Source: CAYQQQ01 sp964420125
GTDB taxonomy: Bacteria; Actinomycetota; Acidimicrobiia; Acidimicrobiales; Microtrichaceae
DNA: 64,000 bases
Direction of reading: 5' to 3'
NCBI GenBank assembly: GCA_964420125.1
Contig: CAYQQQ010000019.1
Location: 22,090-86,089, forward strand
The notes beneath the pieces were generated by a model. The model made no database searches, was not told where the DNA came from, and was given only the letters and a program-made list of their open reading frames with translations. Positions 1-6,635 of the stretch are shown here, one piece after another. The first letter of the stretch is position 1, and each line of letters begins with the position of its first letter. Position numbers and translations under genes: made by a program.

Positions 1-2
1 AG

Positions 3-830
3 CCGTTCACGGCCAACCCCTTCATGCGCAACGCGCTGTGGGCGGGACTGCTGGTGGCGCTGTGCACCTCCATCGTCGGCACCTGGGTGGTGTTGCGAGG
101 GATGGCGTTCCTGGGCGACGCGCTCGCCCACGGCGTCCTCCCGGGCATCGCCATCGCCTTCGTGCTCGGCGTGAACACCACCGTGGGCGCGTTCGCCGCC
201 GCAGTGGTGATGGTGCTGGGGATCAACTTCGTTCGCTCCCGCTCGTCGCTGCCGGAGGACACCTCGATCGGCGTGCTCTTCGTCGGGTTCCTGGCGCTGG
301 CGGTGGTGGTGATGTCCGCCAGCTCCGGGGCCTACAGCGGGGACCTCAACCGCTTCCTGTTCGGGTCGGTGACGGGGGTGGACCTGGGAGACCTGGGACG
401 CCAGGCCGTGGCCTCCGCGCTCGCCGTCGCCGGTGTGGCGCTGTTCTACCGGGCCTTCCTGGTCATGACCTTCGACGAGACCCAGGCGCAGCTGCTGGGC
501 CTGCGACCGAGGTTGGCGCAGATCGTGCTGCTCGTGCTGCTGGCGCTCACGATCGTCGCCTCCTTCGAGGTCGTGGGCAACCTGCTGGTGTTCGCCTTCC
601 TCGTCGCCCCGCCGGCGGCGGCCACGATGCTCGTGCGGCGGGTCCCCTGGATCATGGTCACGGCACTCGCGCTGGGCTCGGTGTCGGTGGTGCTCGGCCT
701 CCTCGTCAGCTACCACCGCTCCACCGCCGCGGGCGCCACGATGGCGCTGGCGTCCGTCCTGCTCTTCGTGGTCGTGCTGGCGCTGAGCAGCGTCCGACGC
801 AACCTTCGAGCCGACTCGAAGGCGGGGTAG
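3..830 (+). CDS. ABC-3 family metal (Zn/Mn-type) permease, 5' end missing
   Basis: Membrane permease of a metal-uptake ABC transporter of the ZnuB/MntB/TroC family, which would pair with a solute-binding protein and an ATPase lying before the window. The frame is open to position 3, reading PFTANPF before the first ATG at 24. That is family-typical N-terminal sequence, so the true start lies outside the window. Seven or eight hydrophobic segments are visible, with the conserved GDALAHGVLPG stretch near the N-terminus. The stop codon TAG (828-830) also begins the probable -10 element of the next gene. Metal specificity cannot be read from the sequence; zinc or manganese is the family expectation. 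Confidence 0.85.
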   Translation, partial: PFTANPFMRNALWAGLLVALCTSIVGTWVVLRGMAFLGDALAHGVLPGIAIAFVLGVNTTVGAFAAAVVMVLGINFVRSRSSLPEDTSIGVLFVGFLALAVVVMSASSGAYSGDLNRFLFGSVTGVDLGDLGRQAVASALAVAGVALFYRAFLVMTFDETQAQLLGLRPRLAQIVLLVLLALTIVASFEVVGNLLVFAFLVAPPAAATMLVRRVPWIMVTALALGSVSVVLGLLVSYHRSTAAGATMALASVLLFVVVLALSSVRRNLRADSKAG

Positions 831-840
831 CCTGGGCCTG
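799..840 (+). promoter_or_regulatory. MerR-type operator and leaderless promoter of the merR gene
   Basis: Inverted repeat with arms ACCTTCGAG (802-810) and CTCGAAGGC (815-823), 8 of 9 positions paired, inside the end of the permease gene. TAGCCT (828-833) is a plausible -10 and its TAG is the permease stop codon. Seven bases separate it from the regulator's ATG at 841, so the transcript may be leaderless. The arms match those in front of copA, suggesting autoregulation. Confidence 0.65.
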
Positions 841-1239
841 ATGCGCATCGGAGCTGTCGCCGAGGCCGCCGGGACCACGCCCAGCACCATCCGCTACTAC
901 GAGTCCGTCGGGCTGGTGGCGCCGCCGCCGCGCAGCGCCGCCGGCTATCGGGACTACCCGGACGAGGTGCTGGGGCGGCTGCAGTTCATCCGTGACGCAC
1001 AGGCCAGCGGACTGACTCTCGCAGAGATCCAGTCGGTGCTCGAGCTGAAGGACGCCGGCCGCCGCAGCTGCGAGCACACCGCTGCACTCCTCGAGCGACA
1101 CCTGGCAGAGCTGGACGAGCAGATCGAGCGTCTGCAGCTGGCCCGGGTGGAGCTCGCCCGGCTCGCCGGCAGGGCGAGGGCCCTCGACCCGTCGGAGTGC
1201 ACCGATCCGCACCGGTGCCAGGTCATCGAGGGGCCTTGA
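841..1239 (+). CDS. MerR-family metal-responsive transcriptional regulator
   Basis: 132-residue MerR-family activator/repressor. The N-terminal winged helix (residues 1-70) includes the family signature STIRYYES near 15-22. A dimerisation helix follows (about 78-112), then a C-terminal metal loop with Cys120 and Cys126. Cys77 sits at the start of the dimerisation helix. In this family a Cys here is typical of sensors for divalent ions (MerR, ZntR, CadR), while copper-sensing CueR has Ser. The gene nevertheless precedes a Cu(I) ATPase and chaperone, and matching operators lie before it and before copA. It therefore most likely controls the efflux operon and itself. The inducing metal is uncertain. 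Confidence 0.88.
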   Translation: MRIGAVAEAAGTTPSTIRYYESVGLVAPPPRSAAGYRDYPDEVLGRLQFIRDAQASGLTLAEIQSVLELKDAGRRSCEHTAALLERHLAELDEQIERLQLARVELARLAGRARALDPSECTDPHRCQVIEGP

Positions 1240-1267
1240 CCTTCGAGTCGACTTGAAGGTCTACGAT
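1236..1267 (+). promoter_or_regulatory. MerR-type promoter of copA with stretched spacer
   Basis: TTGACC (1236-1241) and TACGAT (1262-1267) are separated by 20 bp, the over-long spacing typical of MerR-activated promoters. The spacer holds an inverted repeat with arms ACCTTCGAGT (1239-1248) and ACTTGAAGGT (1251-1260), 9 of 10 positions paired around CG. The merR stop codon TGA is embedded in the -35 hexamer. A start about seven bases after the -10 would fall on the GTG at 1274, giving a leaderless message. Confidence 0.8.
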
Positions 1268-1273
1268 GAGGGC

Positions 1274-3622
1274 GTGGAGGCCAGGACCACACCTGCTGCG
1301 GGCCGGAGCGTTCCGGGTGAGGACCCCGGGCTCCTGACGGTGCGCACCGACCTGCCCGTCGAGGGCATGACGTGCGCCGCCTGCGCCAACCGGATCCAGC
1401 GGCAGCTCGGCCGTGTCGAGGGGGTGCGGTCGGCCAACGTGAACTTCGCCAGCGGCTCCGCCACCGTGGAGCACGCCCCCGAGGTGGCGGACGAGGTGCT
1501 GCGGGCGACCATCGAGTCCCTGGGCTACTCGGTGCCGGACGTGGTGGATCACGAGGCCGCCGAGGCCGATCGCGAGCGCGACCTGTGGCGGAGGTTCGTG
1601 GTGGCCTGCGCGCTGAGCCTGCCGGTGGTGGCGGTCTCGATGGTGATGAGCCTGCAGTTCGACGGCTGGGAGTGGGTGGCGTTCGCCCTGAGCACCCCGG
1701 TCGTGTGGTGGTCGGGATGGGGCTTCCACGCAGCGGCGTGGACGAACCTGCGACACGGCGCCACCACCATGGACACGCTGGTGTCCATGGGCACCCTCTC
1801 CGCGTGGACGTGGTCCACCGTCGTGCTGGTGGGGGGAGTCCTCTCCTCGGGATCGGACGCCGTGGACATGGCCGGGATGGACATGGGTGGCGGGGGAGCA
1901 GGGCACGTCTACTTCGAGAGCGCGGCGGTCATCGTCACGCTGATCCTGCTGGGCAAGTGGTTCGAGGTGCGCTCCACCCGCCGCTCGGGCGACGCCCTGC
2001 GAGCCATGGCAGAGCTCTCCGCCCGCACGGCGCGTCTGCCGGACGGCTCCGAGGTCCCCGTCGACGACCTGGTCGTCGGCGACCGCTTCCTGGTGCGACC
2101 GGGGGAGAAGGTCGCCACCGATGGCGTGGTGGTCGACGGCAACGGGGCGGTCGACGCTTCCATGGTCACCGGTGAGCCGCTGCCCGTGGAGGTCGGCCCC
2201 GGCGACCAGGTCATCGGCGCGACCGTCAACACGAGCGGATCGCTGGTGGTCGAGGCCACCAGGGTGGGCGCCGGCACGACGCTGGCCCAGATCACCCGCA
2301 TGGTCGCCGAGGCCCAGGGGTCCCGGGCCGAGGTCCAGCGCCTCGCCGATCGAGTCTCGGCGGTGTTCGTCCCCACGGTGATCGTCGTGGCCGTGCTCAC
2401 CCTGGTGGGATGGTCGGTGAGCGGTCACCCGAGCGACGAGGCCTTCACCTCGGCGGTGGCGGTGCTCATCATCGCCTGTCCGTGCGCCCTCGGCCTGGCG
2501 ACCCCGCTGGGGATCATGGTCGGCACCGGCCGGGGGGCCCAGCTCGGCGTGATCATCCGTGGCGGGGAGGTGCTCGAGCAGACCCGCACGGTGGACACCA
2601 TCGTGCTCGACAAGACGGGCACCGTCACCGAAGGTCGCATGGAGGTGGTGGAGGTGGTCGCCGCCGACGGCACGACGCTGACCGGTGGCTCCGCGTCGGC
2701 GGTGGAGCTGCTGGGACTGGCCGGCGCGGTGGAGGACCGCTCCGAGCACCCGATCGCCCGCGCCGTGGCCGAGGCGGCTCGTCGGATCGACCCCGTGGGG
2801 CAGCTGGCGGAGGTGGAGGGCTTCGAGAACCGCGCGGGGCTCGGGGTGCGCGCGTGCGTCGCGGGCACCACGGTGGTGGTCGGCAGGAGCAGCCTGTTCG
2901 AGGAAGTTCCCGATGCCCTCCACTCGGTGGCCGAGGGGCATCAGGCCGCGGGTCGCACCGTGGTGTTCCTCGGGTGCTCGCCGGAGGAGCAGCGGGTGGC
3001 GGGCCTCGTGGTGGTGGCAGATCGCATCAAGGTCGGCGCCGGCGAGGCGATGGCGGACTTCGTCGAGCTCGGGCTGCGCTCGGTGCTGCTGACCGGGGAC
3101 CAGCGGCGGGCAGCGGAAGCCGTCGCCGAGGAGGTGGGCATCACGGAGGTGATCGCCGAGGTCCTTCCGGAGGAGAAGCTGGCGGTGGTCCAGGGCCTCC
3201 AAGGTGACGGTCACGTGGTCGCCATGGTCGGCGACGGGATCAACGATGCGCCGGCGCTGGCGGCAGCCGACCTGGGCATCGCCATCGGCACGGGCACCGA
3301 CGTGGCGCGAGAGGCATCCGACATCACCGTGGTCACCGGCGATCTGCGGGCCGTGGCGGACGCGATCGCCCTCGCCCGGCGCACGCTGTCGGTGATCAAG
3401 GGCAACCTGTTCTGGGCGTTCGCCTACAACGTGGCGGCCCTGCCGCTGGCCGCCCTCGGGATCCTGAACCCGATGATCGCCGCAGCCGCCATGGGGTTGT
3501 CGTCGGTGTTCGTGGTGACCAACAGCCTGCGCCTGCGCCGGTTCACCGGCTTCCGGACGCTCAACCCCGGGGCGCGGCGCGACGACGCGCGTCCCGTCCC
3601 CCCACCCAAGGAGGAACCATGA
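1274..3622 (+). CDS. copA: Copper-translocating P-type ATPase (P1B-1)
   Basis: Membrane Cu(I)-exporting ATPase of 782 residues. One N-terminal heavy-metal domain carries GMTCAAC (31-37). The ion-binding CPC lies at 402-404 in CPCALGLATP, the phosphorylated Asp at about 446 in DKTGT, and the hinge motif GDGINDAP at about 653. YN and MGLSS in the last two membrane helices are the copper-type P1B-1 signature. A Met-rich external loop (MAGMDMGG) lies between early helices. GTG at 1274 was chosen because the MerR promoter places the transcript start there. The frame is open to a TTG at 1253, but that lies inside the operator. The gene overlaps copZ by ATGA. Role: copper detoxification. Confidence 0.93.
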   Translation: MEARTTPAAGRSVPGEDPGLLTVRTDLPVEGMTCAACANRIQRQLGRVEGVRSANVNFASGSATVEHAPEVADEVLRATIESLGYSVPDVVDHEAAEADRERDLWRRFVVACALSLPVVAVSMVMSLQFDGWEWVAFALSTPVVWWSGWGFHAAAWTNLRHGATTMDTLVSMGTLSAWTWSTVVLVGGVLSSGSDAVDMAGMDMGGGGAGHVYFESAAVIVTLILLGKWFEVRSTRRSGDALRAMAELSARTARLPDGSEVPVDDLVVGDRFLVRPGEKVATDGVVVDGNGAVDASMVTGEPLPVEVGPGDQVIGATVNTSGSLVVEATRVGAGTTLAQITRMVAEAQGSRAEVQRLADRVSAVFVPTVIVVAVLTLVGWSVSGHPSDEAFTSAVAVLIIACPCALGLATPLGIMVGTGRGAQLGVIIRGGEVLEQTRTVDTIVLDKTGTVTEGRMEVVEVVAADGTTLTGGSASAVELLGLAGAVEDRSEHPIARAVAEAARRIDPVGQLAEVEGFENRAGLGVRACVAGTTVVVGRSSLFEEVPDALHSVAEGHQAAGRTVVFLGCSPEEQRVAGLVVVADRIKVGAGEAMADFVELGLRSVLLTGDQRRAAEAVAEEVGITEVIAEVLPEEKLAVVQGLQGDGHVVAMVGDGINDAPALAAADLGIAIGTGTDVAREASDITVVTGDLRAVADAIALARRTLSVIKGNLFWAFAYNVAALPLAALGILNPMIAAAAMGLSSVFVVTNSLRLRRFTGFRTLNPGARRDDARPVPPPKEEP

Positions 3623-3828
3623 CCACCCGCGTCTACGACGTGCCGGGAATCAGCTGCGACCACTGCCGAGCTGCCATCGAGGGCGGCGTCGCCCCCCTCG
3701 CCGGCGTCGAGTCGGTGGAGGTCGACCTGGACGCTCGCTCGGTTCGGGTGACCGGCGGCGACGACGACGCCATCCGCGCCGCCATCGACGGGGCCGGCTA
3801 CGACGTCGCCGGCGTCGCGGTGCTCTGA
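3619..3828 (+). CDS. copZ: CopZ-like copper chaperone (HMA domain)
   Basis: 69-residue soluble heavy-metal-associated domain, the usual length of CopZ. The metal-binding loop is GISCDHC (residues 10-16), with Cys13 and Cys16 as ligands. It would carry Cu(I) in the cytoplasm and hand it to the CopA metal domain. The ATG overlaps the copA stop codon (ATGA), and a strong AAGGAGG ribosome site lies within the end of copA, so the two are translated together. The unusual acidic GGDDDAI turn in the C-terminal half has no assigned role. Confidence 0.9.
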   Translation: MTTRVYDVPGISCDHCRAAIEGGVAPLAGVESVEVDLDARSVRVTGGDDDAIRAAIDGAGYDVAGVAVL

Positions 3829-3911
3829 GGCACGCTCGACCCGGTCGGCACGGTCGGGAGCACGCCGGATCGCTCGCCGCCCTCGCCGACGCGGCCGCGC
3901 CCGGGCCGCCG

Positions 3912-5249
3912 TCAGCGCCGACTCCAGAACCCTCCCTCGTCGGCATCAGGAGCGAATCGGTCCCATTCCGGATCGGGCTCGGTCCCCGGAGGATCCTCCG
4001 CCGCTGTGGCCTCGTGTCGGGCGTGAGGCCCTGTCGGGCCGGCCGGCACCGCGTCGTGGTCCGGGTGCGGAACTGCGCGGGGAAGGCCCGCACCGCCGTG
4101 GTCGTGCCCGTGGGCGTCGTCGGCGGGGGTGAGGGCGAGCGCCGCCAGCGCCGTGGTGATGGGCACGGAGAGGACCAGGCCGATCGAGCCCACCAGCATC
4201 CGCACGACCTCCACGGCCACGATCTCGCCGGTGAGGATGCGGGCGACCGGAACGGTTCCCTGGGCGAAGAGCAGCACCAGCGGTAGGGCGGCACCGGCAT
4301 AGGCGAGGACCAGGGTGTTCACCGTGGAGGCGACGTGATCGCGTCCGACGCGGATCGCCTCCCCGTAGAGGGCCCTGGGCGACAGCTGGGGATCGGCCCG
4401 CCGCAGCGCCGCCACCGTGGAGACCTGCGTCACGGTGACGTCGTCGAGCACGCCGAGCGCGCCGACGACGATCCCCGCCACGAGCAGGCCACGGAGGTCG
4501 AGTGCCCCGGCGGTCACCCTGAGGATCCGCGCCTGTTCGTCGGCGAGCCCGCTCAGGGAGGCGACCGACGCCGCGGCCAGCGCCAGGAAGCAGATCAGCA
4601 GCAGGCTCACCAGGGTGCCCGCGAGCGCCACGGTGGTGGCCATGTTGAGCCCATGGGCGAGGTAGAGGGCCAGCACGGCGATGAGGACGGTGCCTGTCAG
4701 GGCCACCGGCACCGCTGGCTGGTCGCGCAGCAGGGAGGGGACCACGAAGGCCACCAGGATCAGCACGCTGGCAGCAAGGCCGAGCAGCGCCCGCACGCCC
4801 TGCCAGCGTCCGAAGGCCACGACGACGACCACGAACACGAGCGCGAGCCAGAGCAGCGGGGCGGTGCGCTGGTAGTCCCAGAACACGTAGCGGTAGGGAG
4901 GGGGGCTGCTCGGCACGTCGAGCACCACGACCTCGTCGCCCACCGCCACGTCGGGGCGGCTGAGGTCGTCCTCGGCGGCGACGAACTCACCCTCGGAGCC
5001 CACGCCGGCGCCGGAGGTGATCTCGATCTCCGCGTAGGTGCACTCGGTGCGGGCCACCACCTCCATGCTCTCGCAGGGCTCGGTGCGCAGGCCGGTGACC
5101 ACCGCGTTGACGAACGTGCCCGGTTGCACCATCGACTCCGGAGGCTCCCCCCTCGGCCAGAAGGCGGCCAGGCCGGCCAGGGCGGCCACGCTCAGGGCGA
5201 CGACCGACCACACCAGACCCTGTCGCAGGGGACGGCGGTGCTCGGACAT
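3912..5249 (-). CDS. YibE/F-family membrane protein
   Basis: 445-residue integral membrane protein of the YibE/F family, whose biochemical function is not established. After a short basic N-terminus there is one membrane segment (about 12-31) and an extracytoplasmic beta-rich domain (about 35-125). About seven hydrophobic helices follow, then a His/Asp-rich cytoplasmic tail. The conserved GVLDDVTVTQ stretch, where the family has polar residues inside the membrane region, is present. ATG at 5249 was chosen because the translation upstream of it is low-complexity and not protein-like. CAGACT six bases before the start could be a leaderless -10. It converges on the copper operon with 83 bp between; no relation is evident. 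Confidence 0.82.
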   Translation of the reverse strand: MSEHRRPLRQGLVWSVVALSVAALAGLAAFWPRGEPPESMVQPGTFVNAVVTGLRTEPCESMEVVARTECTYAEIEITSGAGVGSEGEFVAAEDDLSRPDVAVGDEVVVLDVPSSPPPYRYVFWDYQRTAPLLWLALVFVVVVVAFGRWQGVRALLGLAASVLILVAFVVPSLLRDQPAVPVALTGTVLIAVLALYLAHGLNMATTVALAGTLVSLLLICFLALAAASVASLSGLADEQARILRVTAGALDLRGLLVAGIVVGALGVLDDVTVTQVSTVAALRRADPQLSPRALYGEAIRVGRDHVASTVNTLVLAYAGAALPLVLLFAQGTVPVARILTGEIVAVEVVRMLVGSIGLVLSVPITTALAALALTPADDAHGHDHGGAGLPRAVPHPDHDAVPAGPTGPHARHEATAAEDPPGTEPDPEWDRFAPDADEGGFWSRR

Positions 5250-5301
5250 GTCGACAGTCTGGTCGAGGTCGCCAGGAGCGGCGATGCGGGGGCGGCTCTG
5301 C

Positions 5302-5646
5302 TCAGGCGTCGAGGTACTTGCGGAACTGCTGGCCGACCACCATGGACTGCCCCATCCGCGCCACCCACTGATGGGCGGCTGCGGTGAACACGACAGGATC
5401 GTGGCCCATCTCTGCAGCGATCTGCGCCATGTCCTCCTCGGTGGTGACCCCACGCGCCTGGGCGGCCTTGGCGACTGCGGCGTACTCGGGCAGGCCGATG
5501 CCGTCGATCGGCTGGAGCAGGGGATCGTCGGCGTCCAGGGGCTGCGTGGAGGGGCCGCCGAGGAAGGAGGGGTCCACGGGCATCCCCTTGACGCCGATCT
5601 GGCCCTCGCCGGCGGCTTGCGTGCGCATCTTCTTGAAGAACCCCAT
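5302..5646 (-). CDS. Conserved hypothetical protein
   Basis: 114-residue soluble protein with a basic N-terminus (MGFFKKMR) and a mostly helical C-terminal half. It has no membrane segment, cysteine or recognised motif. The ATG at 5646 is preferred because GGAGG stands eight bases before it; the frame extends three codons further to a GTG. It lies between a thioesterase gene and a YibE/F gene on the same strand. I do not recognise a family, but the clean codon use and ribosome site support a real gene. The C-terminal half, around TEEDMAQIAAEMG, has the look of a small helical regulatory or adaptor protein; that is a guess. Confidence 0.6.
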   Translation of the reverse strand: MGFFKKMRTQAAGEGQIGVKGMPVDPSFLGGPSTQPLDADDPLLQPIDGIGLPEYAAVAKAAQARGVTTEEDMAQIAAEMGHDPVVFTAAAHQWVARMGQSMVVGQQFRKYLDA

Positions 5647-5672
5647 CGTGGGCACCTCCGCGGTGTGGTTTC

Positions 5673-5695
5673 GGGGGGACCCCCACCCTAGGTGG
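5673..5695 (-). other. Inverted repeats between minus-strand genes
   Basis: GGGGGGACCCCC (5673-5684) and CCACC-CTA-GGTGG (5683-5695) form two short overlapping hairpins between the thioesterase stop and the next gene's start. There is no T-run, so an intrinsic terminator is possible but weakly supported. Confidence 0.25.
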
Positions 5696-5700
5696 CGGGC

Positions 5701-6552
5701 TCAGCTGGGTCGCGGCAGGAGTGCCAGCTGGCGCGACTGTCCCACGAGCGTGCCAGCGCTGTCCCAGATCAGGCCGTCCTCCTCCAGGAACCCTCCCGTC
5801 ACGAACCGCGTGGTGAACTCGGCGGAGAGGAGGCCGGGCGCGGGACGGCCCCGGAGGTGGGCGGTGAGCTCGAGGGTCGGCACCCATCCCAGGGGCAGGT
5901 TGGCGTTGAAAGCGGTGGGCGGGAAGGCATCCAGGGCGCACAGGAGCGCGATCGTGTCGACGGGCTCGCCGTCGGGCAGCCCGAACCACCCCCGGACCCG
6001 TGCCTCGCCGCTCGGTGAACCGTGACCGAAGCCCGCGTCGTCAGGGTGCAGGCGAAGGTCGACGCGGTGCATGAACGAAGGGAGCTGCCCTTCCGCCAGG
6101 GGAGGGACGCCCTGGCAGCCATCCGGTGGCGGGAGCTCCGGCGGGGAGCCCTCGACCAGCATCGGCGCTCCGGCGTCGGAGAGGTCTCCGAAGGTGCCGA
6201 GCGTGGTGAGCACCGGCTTCCCCTGCGCGCGGAGCTCCGCTCGGGCGGTGGAGAACCTCCCCCCGACCCGCACGGTCGTCACCTCCACCACGAGTGGGCC
6301 CTCCTGGCCGGGTGACAGGAAGTGGCCGGTGACGCTGACAGGATCCGGCCGTCCGAGCTGCTCCGCCATGGCGCGCGCGGCGATGGACAGCAGGTACCCG
6401 CCGTTGGCGTTCCCGCCGATGTCCCATCCCTCGGACACCGCCGCGCTCCAGCGTCGGGTCGGCCCGCCGGAATCGAGGGCGGCGACCATGGTGGCACGTC
6501 GGAAGGCACCGTCGGGCTCGTCGGCGAGCGGAGCAGGTGGGTCGGGGGCCAT
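5701..6552 (-). CDS. Acyl-CoA thioesterase-like double hot-dog protein
   Basis: 283-residue protein resembling TesB-like or PaaI-like acyl-CoA thioesterases that contain two hot-dog folds. The N-terminal half (about 20-120) carries GNANGGYLLSIAARAM and the substrate-loop sequence VTGHFLSPG. The C-terminal half (about 180-280) carries the equivalent strand LTAHLRGRP and the terminal FLEEDGLIWDSAGTLV, common in this family. It would hydrolyse acyl-CoA in the cytoplasm, with unknown chain preference. ATG at 6552 follows the cell-surface gene by 84 bp. No partner gene for fatty-acid metabolism adjoins it, though an enoyl-CoA hydratase occurs at 57721. Confidence 0.78.
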   Translation of the reverse strand: MAPDPPAPLADEPDGAFRRATMVAALDSGGPTRRWSAAVSEGWDIGGNANGGYLLSIAARAMAEQLGRPDPVSVTGHFLSPGQEGPLVVEVTTVRVGGRFSTARAELRAQGKPVLTTLGTFGDLSDAGAPMLVEGSPPELPPPDGCQGVPPLAEGQLPSFMHRVDLRLHPDDAGFGHGSPSGEARVRGWFGLPDGEPVDTIALLCALDAFPPTAFNANLPLGWVPTLELTAHLRGRPAPGLLSAEFTTRFVTGGFLEEDGLIWDSAGTLVGQSRQLALLPRPS

Positions 6553-6635
6553 CGGGGAGACACTAGGGGGATCCGTGGGGCCCCTCTGACTCGCGACGGG
6601 CCTGACACCGGCGGTCGCGACCGCACCCGGCCGGG

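Noticed and set aside
1253..1273. TTG start for copA at 1253
   Set aside because: It lies within the MerR operator and upstream of the predicted transcript start; GTG at 1274 fits better.
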